Shown here: one piece after another, positions 1 to 8,276 of the stretch
Layout: every line of letters begins with the position of its first letter
How positions within the stretch are numbered: the first letter of the stretch is position 1
From: DASZIT01 sp052143315
Lineage (GTDB): Bacteria; Actinomycetota; Acidimicrobiia; Acidimicrobiales; RAAP-2
NCBI GenBank assembly: GCA_052143315.1
Contig: JBKQTE010000020.1
Coordinates: 1-36,281, forward strand
DNA: 36,281 nt
Direction of reading: 5' to 3'
The notes under the pieces: generated by a model
Database searches by the model: none
The model's input: only the letters and a program-made list of their open reading frames with translations
Told to the model about the DNA's origin: nothing
Made by a program: the position numbers and the translations under genes

Positions 1-97
1 GCCACGTGGCCGGCATCCGCCCCCCGTTCGCTTGGCGAATACAGCGTTTGACGTGCAAATACTTGTATTACAGGAAATACGATAGAGTTCATCAGGT
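1..97 (+). promoter_or_regulatory. Upstream region of the surface-protein/pst operon
   Basis: This short AT-richer stretch precedes the first gene of the operon. It holds an inverted repeat TTCGC-TTG-GCGAA at 27-39, a TTGACG hexamer at 48-53 and a TACGAT hexamer at 78-83. The last two are 24 bases apart, too far for a standard sigma-A promoter, so no single promoter can be called. GTTCATCAGGT at 87-97 and GTTCGCTTGGC at 26-36 loosely resemble single actinobacterial PhoP-box units, but they are not in tandem. Confidence 0.25.
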
Positions 98-1219
98 ATG
101 CGGACCGTACGAGCGACCCGACACACCCGAACGGGTGCCTCCCCCACCCCGGGGGTACGGTGGCCGTCGACTCGGATTCGTCTGGCGACGGCGGGGGCGG
201 CGACCCTCGTCCTGCTGGTGCTCAGCGTGGTGCCGGCCGGCGCGGTTGCCGCCGCCACCAAGCCGGACAACCGGGTGACCTTCGGCATCGAGCCGGTCTC
301 TGCTGGCGCACCCGAGGTCCGTTCCAACTTCTCGTTCGCCGTCACCCCTGGGGCAGTCGTGAACGACAACGTCGCCGTGCTGAACTTCTCCTCGGCGCCG
401 CTGTCGCTCCAGCTCTACGCCACCGACGCTCTTGAGACCACCGGTGGGGGTTTCGGCTTGCTCCCCGCCGCCACCAAGCCCACCGGGGTGGGCTCGTGGA
501 TCAGCCTGCCGCCCGGGAGCTCCACCGTGCAGGTCCCGGCCCAGACCCCCTCCGGAGCCGGGCAGGTGGTCGTCCCGATTGCCGTCCACGTCCCGTTCAA
601 GGCCCCGTCCGGTGACCACGTCGGGGGCATCGTGGCCTCGCTCCAGACGGTGGGCACCAACGCCAGCGGCCAGCGGGTCGTCCTCGACCAGCGGGTCGGC
701 ACCCGGGTGTTCGTCCGGGTGTCGGGCCCCATGGCGCCGAAGCTCGCCTTGACCGACCTGCGCGCCTCCTACGACGGGACGCTCAACCCGGCGGGAAAGG
801 TCCAGGTCCAGGTCAGCTATGTGGTGAGCAATACCGGCAACACCGACCTCGCCGTCGCCCAGTCGGTGGGGGTCTCAGGCCTGGTGGCGGACAGCCGGTC
901 GGTGCGGCTCCCGAAGATCGCCCTGTTCCTCCCCGGATCGTCCGTGGCCGAGCACGTCACCGTCCCGGGCCTGTGGCCGCAGTTCCTCCTCCACACCACG
1001 GTGACGGCACAGCCGCTGGCCGAACCCGGCACCGACCTCTCCGGGCTGGTGACGGCCACCTCCAGTACCTGGGTGTGGGCGGTCCCGTGGAGCTTGATCA
1101 TCGTCGTCGTCATCGTGCTCCTGGCCGGGTACTGGTGGTTCCGCAGGCGCCGGCGACCGCACGTGGCTCCGGTCGCCGCCCCGACGCAAGTGGCCCAGCC
1201 CGTGGGGGTGGGACAGTGA
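98..1219 (+). CDS. DUF916/WxLIP-like membrane-anchored surface protein
   Basis: A 373-residue exported protein. It has a basic N-terminus and a signal or anchor segment around residues 28-50. Two beta-rich domains follow, the first starting near FGIEPVSAG and containing a KAPSGDHVGGIVASL stretch. That arrangement resembles the peptidoglycan-binding DUF916 domain and the second domain of WxL-interacting proteins. Near residues 326-346 there is one transmembrane helix followed by a run of arginines, so the protein should sit outside the membrane with a short cytoplasmic tail. WxL-interacting proteins of Gram-positives bind peptidoglycan and surface partners; that role here is inferred from domain style only. 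It is the first gene of a coupled operon, and its TGA overlaps the next GTG. The ATG at 98 is used because coding character begins there. Confidence 0.6.
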   Translation: MRTVRATRHTRTGASPTPGVRWPSTRIRLATAGAATLVLLVLSVVPAGAVAAATKPDNRVTFGIEPVSAGAPEVRSNFSFAVTPGAVVNDNVAVLNFSSAPLSLQLYATDALETTGGGFGLLPAATKPTGVGSWISLPPGSSTVQVPAQTPSGAGQVVVPIAVHVPFKAPSGDHVGGIVASLQTVGTNASGQRVVLDQRVGTRVFVRVSGPMAPKLALTDLRASYDGTLNPAGKVQVQVSYVVSNTGNTDLAVAQSVGVSGLVADSRSVRLPKIALFLPGSSVAEHVTVPGLWPQFLLHTTVTAQPLAEPGTDLSGLVTATSSTWVWAVPWSLIIVVVIVLLAGYWWFRRRRRPHVAPVAAPTQVAQPVGVGQ

Positions 1220-2166
1220 GGATCACCATCCTCGCAGCTCGGCTCGTCGCGGCGGCGGGCGTCGTCCTTCTCGGGTCGGTTGGTTGGGTAGGCGCGTCGG
1301 GAGCCGCCACCCCCGGGGTCCCGTACACCGACCCGAGCGCAGTCGGCTACATCGGCCTGTGCAACCAGGCCGGTCAACAGATCACCAGTGGCTCCGTCAC
1401 GACCACGCCGTTCGTATGGCGGGCGGTGTCGTCAGAGGCGGCTCCTAAGGGGTACAACGGGCCGTCCCGGACAGCCACCCTCACCGCATACCTGCCGCTG
1501 CAGGTACTTCCGCCGGGGGACTGGAGCGGCGAGCAGCTGACAGCGTCGTCGCGTTATTCGAACCCGGCAAACCCCATGGCTGCCGCCACCAGTAAGGACG
1601 TGCCGCTGGAGACGTTCATCCAGGACTTCCCTCCACAGTGGGACGGGTTCATCCAACTCCGAATGTTCCTGGGCGCTGCCAATCAGGAGACCTACTCACT
1701 CCGCTACCCCTCCCTCGACATCCAGGTGACCGGTGACACGTGGCAGGCATTCGGCGGCGGGCCGGTGAACTGCAACTCCGGGACTTCGGAGTCGATCGAG
1801 ACCGTTCTGCTCCCGGGGGCCACCACGGCCCGGGACAAGGGGGCGGGCAGCGGCTCGGACATCAGCTCGGGCGCCGGCTCGGGCACCGGCACGTCAGGTG
1901 GCTCCGCCGGTCCGGGGAAGTCCACGGGAGGGTCAGGGGCCGGCTCGAGCGGCCCCGGGGGTTTGGCCTCCAAGGGGTCGGGCTCGGGCGCCCGCCCGGG
2001 TACCGCCGGCCCGGCGACGACAGCTTCGAGCACCACCAGCCACGTCCCCCTCATCATCGGCATCGTCATCGCCGCACTGGCGATCCTGGTGACGCTCGCC
2101 CTCCTCATCACCCGGCGACGCCGGGGCCCAGATCCACTTTCTCCGGACTCCGCGTCCGGCTCGTGA
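1216..2166 (+). CDS. Secreted membrane-anchored surface protein with paralogous operon domain
   Basis: A 316-residue protein of unknown function. It begins at a GTG that overlaps the previous stop (GTGA). An N-terminal signal peptide (about residues 1-33, ending GASGAA) is followed by a domain of about 150 residues, a Gly/Ser-rich linker of about 80 residues, one transmembrane helix and an Arg-rich tail. The domain is clearly related to the N-terminal domain of the next gene product: both share a QITSGS motif, a DWSGE or QWSGE motif, an F..DFP motif and a closing GDTW. No known family was recognised. The linker and anchor suggest the domain is held away from the membrane. Position and overlaps imply co-translation with its neighbours. 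Confidence 0.7.
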   Translation: MRITILAARLVAAAGVVLLGSVGWVGASGAATPGVPYTDPSAVGYIGLCNQAGQQITSGSVTTTPFVWRAVSSEAAPKGYNGPSRTATLTAYLPLQVLPPGDWSGEQLTASSRYSNPANPMAAATSKDVPLETFIQDFPPQWDGFIQLRMFLGAANQETYSLRYPSLDIQVTGDTWQAFGGGPVNCNSGTSESIETVLLPGATTARDKGAGSGSDISSGAGSGTGTSGGSAGPGKSTGGSGAGSSGPGGLASKGSGSGARPGTAGPATTASSTTSHVPLIIGIVIAALAILVTLALLITRRRRGPDPLSPDSASGS

Positions 2167-2183
2167 ACGAAAGGCCGTCTCCT

Positions 2184-5100
2184 ATGCACCTCGTCCTCCG
2201 CCACAGCGCCCGTCCGCTGGCCGCCGTACTCGGCGCCCTCGTCATCGGCTTGAGCGGGCTGGCCGTCGGCGTCATCGCCGTTCCGGCGCCCGACGCGGTG
2301 GCGACGGCGACCGCCCCGCCGTGGGAGCCGGTGGGCAACCCGCCGCAGGTCGGGGGCCTGACCTTCTACAACGCCACCGGCGCGCAGATCACGTCCGGAA
2401 GTACGAACGACCCTCCGCTGGCGGCCTACATCCAGGGCACCAATCTCCCCCGCGCCGGCGACACCGTCGCCACCCTCGACGCCTACACACCGGTCGACGG
2501 CGTGGCGGCCGGCCAGTGGAGCGGTGAGGCGGTGAGCGGTTCGACCACCTTCCCGAACACCAGCGCCCCCGCCTCCCTGGCTTCTTCCCCGCTCCCCCTG
2601 GTGACGGGGTCGGCCACCGACTACAGCCTGGCGAACTTCGTGTCGGACTTCCCGAATAACGACACGTCGACGACTGACGGTTACGCCGGTCTCTACGTGC
2701 TGCGCCTCTACACCAGCGCCCCGGGTAAGGGTCTGTCAACAAGCTACGACTCGGCCGACATCCTCATCAGCGGTGACACCTGGTCCGTCGACTACACCCA
2801 GCTCCAGACCACCACCACCCTCGGCGTGTCGCCGGGCAGCCCCCAGCAGTTCGGCACCGCGGTGACGCTGACGGCCACCGTGACCACGGGGGCCGCCGGG
2901 ACGGTGCAATTTTACAACGGGTCGACGGCGGTCGGCACACCGCAGACCGTCAGCGGGGGGACGGCCTCGCTGGTGACCTCGGCGCTCCCGGTCGGTGCCG
3001 ACAACCTCTCGGCCGTGTTCTCACCGACCGGTACCGGTTATGCGGGGTCGACGGGTACCGCCCCCTACACGGTGACCACCATCCCGACCACCACCACCCT
3101 CACCGCCTCGCCGACTGGTTCCCAGCCCTACGGCACCTCGGTGACCCTGACCGCCACCCTGAGTCCGTCAGCTGCCACCGGTGCCGTCCAGTTCACGGAC
3201 AACGGCACCGACCTCGGCTCCCCGGTCGCCGTCTCCTCCGGTGTGGCCACCTACGTGACCAGCACCCTCCCGGTCGGCACCGACGACCTGGCGGCGGACT
3301 TCGTGGGCACCGGCGGGTACGCCAACTCCACCGGCACCGATACCTACACGGTGACCGGTGTCGCGACTACCACCGCCCTCACCGCCTTGCCGACCAGTCC
3401 CCGGCCCTTCGGCACCTCGGTGACCCTCACCGCCACGTTGAGCCCGTCGGCTGCCACCGGGGCCGTCCAGTTCACGGACAACGGCACCGACCTCGGCTCC
3501 CCGGTCGCCGTCTCCTCCGGTGTGGCCACCTACGTGACCAGTGCCCTCCCGGTCGGCACCGACGACCTGGCGGCGGACTTCGTGGCCACCGGCAACTTCG
3601 CCAACTCCACCGACACCGATACCTACACGGTGACCGCCATCGCCACCACCACCACCCTCACCGTCTCACCGGCCAGCCCACAGGTGTCGGGCACGGCGCT
3701 CACCCTGACCGCCACCGTAAGCCCTGCCGCCACCGGCACCGTGCAGTTCGAGAACGGTGGAAGCGACCTCGGGAGCCCGGTGACGGTCACGGCCGGGGTG
3801 GCCACCTACCCGACCAGCACCCTGCCGGTCGGCACCGATGCCCTCAGTGCGGTCTTCACGCCGACCTCGGGCATTGGCTACGCCGGCTCCACCGGTACCG
3901 CCTCGTTCTCGGTGACGACCGCGACCGCCACCACGCTGTCCGTGTCTCCGACATCGCCGCGGGAGTACGGCACCGCCCTGACGCTCACCGCCACCGTGAG
4001 CCCGTCCGCGGCGGGTACCGTCCAGTTCAAGTCGGGCTCGACCAACCTCGGCAGCCCGGCGACGGTCAGCGCGGGGGTCGCAACCTACGTAGCCTCCGCC
4101 CTCCCGGTTGGTACCGACGACCTCAGTGCCGCCTTCACCCCGACCTTGCCCGATGCCTACGCCGGGTCGACGGGTACGGACACCTTCACGGTGACCGCCA
4201 TTCCGACCGCAACCACCCTGAGCGCGTCGCCCCCCAGTCCCCGGTTTGCGGGTACTCCGGTGACCCTCACCGCCACGGTCAGCCCCGCCGCCTCCGGGAC
4301 CGTTCAGTTCGAGGTGGGCCCGACCGACCTGGGCTCCCCGGTGACGGTGTCCGGTGGGACCGCCACCTCCACCTCCTCGTCGCTGCCGGTCGGCGTCGAC
4401 AGCCTCAGTGCCGTGTTCACCCCGGCGTCGGGCAGCGGGTACGCCGGCTCCACCGGCACGGCGTCGTTCACCGTTGAGCCGCTGACGGCCACCTCGACCT
4501 CGTTGAGCACCTCACCGGCCAGTCCCCAGGTCGTTGGCACTGCGGTGACGCTGACGGCGACGGTGACCCCCGGTGCCTCGGGGGCCGTCCAGTTCGAGGT
4601 CGGCTCCACGGCTCTCGGCGGCCCGGTTCCGGTGAGCGGGGGGAAGGCCACGCTCACCACCTCCTCGCTCCCGGTCGGCACCGACTCCCTCAGCGCGGTG
4701 TACGAACCCACCGCCGCCAACGGGTACGCAGGATCGACGGGCACGGCATCCTTCACCATCAACGGCCGCTCGGGCAAGGGCTACTGGTTGGTGGCGGCGG
4801 ACGGCGGCATCTTCGCCTTCGGGAACGCCGGCTTCTACGGTTCTACCGGTGGGCTCACCCTCAACAAGCCGATCGTGGGCATGGCGGCCACGCCGGACTC
4901 CAAGGGGTACTGGCTGGTCGCCTCCGACGGCGGCATCTTCGCCTTCGGCGACGCCGGCTTCTACGGCTCCACCGGGTCGCTGACCCTCAACCAGCCGATC
5001 GTGGGCGTCGCCTCGACCCCGGACGGCAAGGGGTACTGGCTGGTGGCGGCCGACGGCGGCATCTTCGCCTTCGGCGACGCCGGCTTCTACGGCTCCACCG

Positions 5101-5273
5101 GGTCGCTGACGCTGACCAAGCCCATCGTGGGCATCACGGCCAGCCCCGATGGCCAGGGGTATCTGCTGGTGGCGGCCGACGGCGGCATCTTCGCCTTCGG
5201 CGACGCCGGCTTCTACGGGTCCGGCGGTGGGGCCCCGTTGGCCAAGCCCATCGTCGGGTTGGCCGGGTCCTAG
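2184..5273 (+). CDS. Secreted Ig-like repeat protein with C-terminal GYWLV repeats
   Basis: A 1029-residue secreted protein. It has a signal peptide (about residues 1-42) and an N-terminal domain (about 55-205) paralogous to the previous gene product. Seven Ig-like repeats of about 93 residues follow (about 209-860), each opening with a TTTLTxSPxSP motif and containing VTLTATV and GTVQF strands, as in bacterial Ig-like Big_3_5-type domains. Four 44-residue repeats of the form GYWLVAADGGIFAFGDAGFYGSTG finish the protein (864-1029). There is no C-terminal transmembrane segment or LPXTG, so it is released or held non-covalently. ATG 2184 is preferred because GAAAGG lies nine bases upstream; a GTG at 2163 overlapping the previous stop is the alternative. 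Adhesin or matrix roles are plausible but inferred. Repeats 2 and 3 are almost identical in DNA. Confidence 0.8.
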   Translation: MHLVLRHSARPLAAVLGALVIGLSGLAVGVIAVPAPDAVATATAPPWEPVGNPPQVGGLTFYNATGAQITSGSTNDPPLAAYIQGTNLPRAGDTVATLDAYTPVDGVAAGQWSGEAVSGSTTFPNTSAPASLASSPLPLVTGSATDYSLANFVSDFPNNDTSTTDGYAGLYVLRLYTSAPGKGLSTSYDSADILISGDTWSVDYTQLQTTTTLGVSPGSPQQFGTAVTLTATVTTGAAGTVQFYNGSTAVGTPQTVSGGTASLVTSALPVGADNLSAVFSPTGTGYAGSTGTAPYTVTTIPTTTTLTASPTGSQPYGTSVTLTATLSPSAATGAVQFTDNGTDLGSPVAVSSGVATYVTSTLPVGTDDLAADFVGTGGYANSTGTDTYTVTGVATTTALTALPTSPRPFGTSVTLTATLSPSAATGAVQFTDNGTDLGSPVAVSSGVATYVTSALPVGTDDLAADFVATGNFANSTDTDTYTVTAIATTTTLTVSPASPQVSGTALTLTATVSPAATGTVQFENGGSDLGSPVTVTAGVATYPTSTLPVGTDALSAVFTPTSGIGYAGSTGTASFSVTTATATTLSVSPTSPREYGTALTLTATVSPSAAGTVQFKSGSTNLGSPATVSAGVATYVASALPVGTDDLSAAFTPTLPDAYAGSTGTDTFTVTAIPTATTLSASPPSPRFAGTPVTLTATVSPAASGTVQFEVGPTDLGSPVTVSGGTATSTSSSLPVGVDSLSAVFTPASGSGYAGSTGTASFTVEPLTATSTSLSTSPASPQVVGTAVTLTATVTPGASGAVQFEVGSTALGGPVPVSGGKATLTTSSLPVGTDSLSAVYEPTAANGYAGSTGTASFTINGRSGKGYWLVAADGGIFAFGNAGFYGSTGGLTLNKPIVGMAATPDSKGYWLVASDGGIFAFGDAGFYGSTGSLTLNQPIVGVASTPDGKGYWLVAADGGIFAFGDAGFYGSTGSLTLTKPIVGITASPDGQGYLLVAADGGIFAFGDAGFYGSGGGAPLAKPIVGLAGS

Positions 5274-5275
5274 CC

Positions 5276-6148
5276 ATGACGGCCATCGACGAGTCCGCCG
5301 TACCGCCCGGGGTTGCCCGGCATCGGCGCGGCTCTGCGCCGCGTGCGACGGCGGGACGGGCGGCGCCGCGCGGACCGGCGCACCTGGACGCCGTCGAGGT
5401 CTCGGCCTGGTTCGGCGATACCCAGGTGCTGGACGACGTCTCCCTGTCGATGCCTCCGGCCACGGTGACCGCCCTCATCGGCCCGTCGGGGTGCGGCAAG
5501 TCGACCTTTCTGCGGATCCTCAACCGGATGCACGAGTCGGTGCCCGGCGCCCAGCTGGCCGGTGAGGTCCTCCTCAACGGCGACGACATCTATGCGTCGG
5601 GGCACCGCCTCACCGACGTTCGCAAGCACATCGGCATGGTGTTCCAGAAGCCCAACCCGTTTCCAGCCATGTCGATCGCCGAGAACGTCACGGCCGGCCT
5701 GGCCCTCACCAACACCAAGGTCTCCAAGTCGCAGCGGAGCGATCTGGTGGAGCGCTGCCTGGTCCGGGCGGGGCTGTGGAACGAGGTCAAGGACCGCCTC
5801 GGACGTCCCGGCTCCGCCCTCTCCGGCGGACAGCAGCAGCGCCTGTGCATCGCCCGGGCGCTGGCGGTCGGCCCCAACGTGCTGCTGATGGACGAGCCGT
5901 GCTCGGCCCTCGACCCGACCTCGACCCGTCGGATCGAGGAGACGATCGACGAGCTCCGGACCGAGGTGACGATCGTGATCGTCACCCACAACATGCAGCA
6001 GGCGGCCCGGGTGTCCCAACAGGCGGCGTTCTTCCTGGCCACGCAGGGGAGTCCGGGAGGGATCGTGGAGAGCGGCTCGACCGCCGACCTGTTCAACCGG
6101 CCGTCGGACCCCCGCACGGCCGACTACGTCCACGGGCGGTTCGGGTGA
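5276..6148 (+). CDS. pstB: Phosphate ABC transporter ATP-binding protein PstB
   Basis: A 290-residue ATPase that energises phosphate import by the PstSCAB complex at the inner face of the membrane. Walker A GPSGCGKST is at residues 69-77, FQKPNPFPAMSI is the PstB-typical Q-loop region, the signature is LSGGQQQR, Walker B is LLMDEPCSALDP and the switch is VTHNMQQA. The N-terminus is about 35 residues longer than usual PstB and looks disordered. The gene starts two bases after the Ig-repeat gene and its TGA overlaps the pstC GTG. pstB leading the transport genes is unusual, since the common order is pstS-C-A-B. No phoU is present. Confidence 0.93.
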   Translation: MTAIDESAVPPGVARHRRGSAPRATAGRAAPRGPAHLDAVEVSAWFGDTQVLDDVSLSMPPATVTALIGPSGCGKSTFLRILNRMHESVPGAQLAGEVLLNGDDIYASGHRLTDVRKHIGMVFQKPNPFPAMSIAENVTAGLALTNTKVSKSQRSDLVERCLVRAGLWNEVKDRLGRPGSALSGGQQQRLCIARALAVGPNVLLMDEPCSALDPTSTRRIEETIDELRTEVTIVIVTHNMQQAARVSQQAAFFLATQGSPGGIVESGSTADLFNRPSDPRTADYVHGRFG

Positions 6149-7158
6149 CCACCACCGTTGCTCCGCCGGCGGTGCCGAAGGGCCCCCGGGCGCCTCGACA
6201 GCTCAAGGCCGCCCTGGAGCCGTCCGATCGCCTCTTCCACGGCACCGCCACTTCAGTCGGAATGTTCGTACTGATCATGACCGGTGCCATCGGCATCTTC
6301 CTCGGCTACCAGTCGATCCCGACCCTCCGGCACTACGGGCTCAGCTTCTTCACCCAGACCCAGTGGCAACCGGAGCTGGACAAGATCGGGATCGCCGCGG
6401 TGCTGGTGGGGACGGTGGAAGTCGCCCTGGTGGCCATGGTGGTGGCCTTCCCACTCGCCCTGATGATGGCACTTTTCATCACTGACTACGCCCCCAAGCG
6501 GATCAAGTCCTACCTGATCTCGGCCATCGACCTGATGGCGGCGGTGCCCAGCATCATCTACGGCCTCTGGGGGTTCTTCCTGCTGCAGCCCCACGCCATC
6601 AACCTGGCCAGGTGGTTGAGCCAGTACCTGGGCTGGATCCCCATCTTCCACGTCGACACCGACCCCAACGCCGCCGTCTGGCAGCAGTCGCGCTACACCA
6701 GCTCCGCCTTCATCGCTGGGCTGGCGGTGTCCATGATGGCGATCCCCCTGGCCTGCGCCCTGATGCGGGCGGTGTTCGACCAGGCTCCGCTGGGGGAGCG
6801 CGAGGCGGCCATGGCCCTCGGGGGCACCCGCTTCGGTGTCGCCCGGACCGTGGTGCTGCCGTTCGCCAAGGGCGGCATCGTCGGTGGGACGATGCTGGCG
6901 CTGGGCCGGGCCCTGGGCGAGACGGCCGCGGTGCTGATCATCATCTCGCCGGCCTACGTGATCAAACCCAGGATCCTCGAGGCGGGTACGCAGACGACCT
7001 CGGCGCTCATCGCCGGCAACTTCGGGGACGCCACCAAGTCCCAGCTCTCCGCCCTCCTGACCGCCGGGTTCGTGCTGTTCCTGATCACCCTGGTGGTCAA
7101 CAGCTTCGCGGCCGTGATCATCAGACGTAGCCGCAGCGGCGCGGCGACGGAGCTCTGA
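6145..7158 (+). CDS. pstC: Phosphate ABC transporter permease PstC
   Basis: A 337-residue membrane permease starting at a GTG that overlaps the pstB stop. It has about six transmembrane helices, beginning with a segment near residues 35-55. The family region includes MAAVPSIIYGLWGFF and the cytoplasmic ABC-contact loop EREAAMALGGTRFGVARTVVLPFAKGGI, followed by LALGRALGETAAVLI. In the Pst complex PstC pairs with PstA to form the phosphate channel driven by PstB. The first 30 residues are Pro/Arg-rich and cytoplasmic. pstA follows after a two-base gap. Confidence 0.92.
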   Translation: MTTTVAPPAVPKGPRAPRQLKAALEPSDRLFHGTATSVGMFVLIMTGAIGIFLGYQSIPTLRHYGLSFFTQTQWQPELDKIGIAAVLVGTVEVALVAMVVAFPLALMMALFITDYAPKRIKSYLISAIDLMAAVPSIIYGLWGFFLLQPHAINLARWLSQYLGWIPIFHVDTDPNAAVWQQSRYTSSAFIAGLAVSMMAIPLACALMRAVFDQAPLGEREAAMALGGTRFGVARTVVLPFAKGGIVGGTMLALGRALGETAAVLIIISPAYVIKPRILEAGTQTTSALIAGNFGDATKSQLSALLTAGFVLFLITLVVNSFAAVIIRRSRSGAATEL

Positions 7159-7160
7159 CC

Positions 7161-8276
7161 ATGACGATGCTCCAGGAGCCAGGGACGGCCGGCCCGGCCG
7201 CCGCCCGCGTGCCCGCGCCGCCGCCTCGCCGCAAACCCGCCCGCCGGAGAATCCGGACCTTCACCGCCGACGACTGGTTCTCGTTGGTCGGCTCGACACT
7301 GTCGTCCCTGGCCCTGGTGGTCATCGGCTACGAGCACCTGCTCGACCTCAGCGGCCCGCTCGGCTTCGCGGTCTGCTGGTACCTGGTGTTCGTGGTCGTC
7401 TACGCCACGGTGGTATCCATCTCCAACCCGCGGCACATCGTGGTGGAGCGCGTGGTCACGGTGACGCTGTGGCTGGCGGCGACCGTGGTGGTGGTGGCCC
7501 TGGCCAGCACCATCGTCTACACGTTCGCCGAAGGGTGGCACGCCTTCGTCCACCTGAACTTCTTCACCCACGACATGGCCGGAGTGAGCCCGACCGCGTC
7601 GCTGGACAAGGGGGGGATCCTGGCCGCCATCGTGGGGACGGTCATCGAGGTGGGGATCGCTGTGGTGGTGTCGGTGCCACTGGGGATCGGGACCGCCGTC
7701 TACATGACCGAGGTCGGAGGCCGCGGCTCCCAGCTGGTGCGAACCGTCGTCGAGTCGATGACGGCGCTGCCGGAGATCCTGGCTGGGCTCTTCATCTACG
7801 TGGTGCTGATCGTCGGGTTCGGGCTGCCGAAGTCGGGCCTGGCCGCCTCGGTGGCCATGGCGGTGACCATGGTGCCGATCATCGCCCGGGCCGGCGAGGT
7901 GGCGCTCCGGGTGGTGCCGAACGGCCTCCGTGAGGCCAGCGCCGCCCTGGGGGCCAACCACTGGAACACGGTCCGCAAGGTGGTGCTGCCCAGTGCCCGA
8001 GCCGGCCTGGCCACCGCCACCATCCTCGCCGTCGCCCGCGGGATCGGAGAGACCGCCGTGGTCCTCATCACCTCAGGGGCTTCGAGCTTCCTCACCTTCA
8101 ACCCGACCAGCGAGCCCATGAACTCGCTGCCGCTCTACATCTATACGGCGTACACCACCCATGAGCCGATCGCCATCGCCCGCGGCTTCGGGGCGGCCAG
8201 CGTGCTCCTGGCCATGGTGCTGGCACTCTTCGTGGTCACCCGGCTATTGGTCAGCGACAAGGGGACGCGACGGTGA
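7161..8276 (+). CDS. pstA: Phosphate ABC transporter permease PstA
   Basis: A 371-residue permease, longer than usual for PstA because of an N-terminal extension carrying a Pro/Arg-rich stretch and two additional hydrophobic segments (about residues 45-95). The conserved core includes an IVGTVIEVGIAVVVSVPLGI region, MTALPEILAGLFIY, and the loop GLREASAALGANHWNTVRKVVLPSARAGL that contacts the ATPase, then ARGIGETAVVLI. It should form the second half of the transmembrane channel with PstC. The start is two bases after pstC and the stop overlaps the pstS GTG. The two extra helices may dock a partner from this operon; that is inference. Confidence 0.92.
   Translation: MTMLQEPGTAGPAAARVPAPPPRRKPARRRIRTFTADDWFSLVGSTLSSLALVVIGYEHLLDLSGPLGFAVCWYLVFVVVYATVVSISNPRHIVVERVVTVTLWLAATVVVVALASTIVYTFAEGWHAFVHLNFFTHDMAGVSPTASLDKGGILAAIVGTVIEVGIAVVVSVPLGIGTAVYMTEVGGRGSQLVRTVVESMTALPEILAGLFIYVVLIVGFGLPKSGLAASVAMAVTMVPIIARAGEVALRVVPNGLREASAALGANHWNTVRKVVLPSARAGLATATILAVARGIGETAVVLITSGASSFLTFNPTSEPMNSLPLYIYTAYTTHEPIAIARGFGAASVLLAMVLALFVVTRLLVSDKGTRR

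Noticed and set aside
26..97. PhoP (Pho box) control of the pst operon
   Set aside because: Two separate units of 9/11 similarity exist, but not as the required tandem 11-base repeats, so it was noted only weakly in the upstream region.
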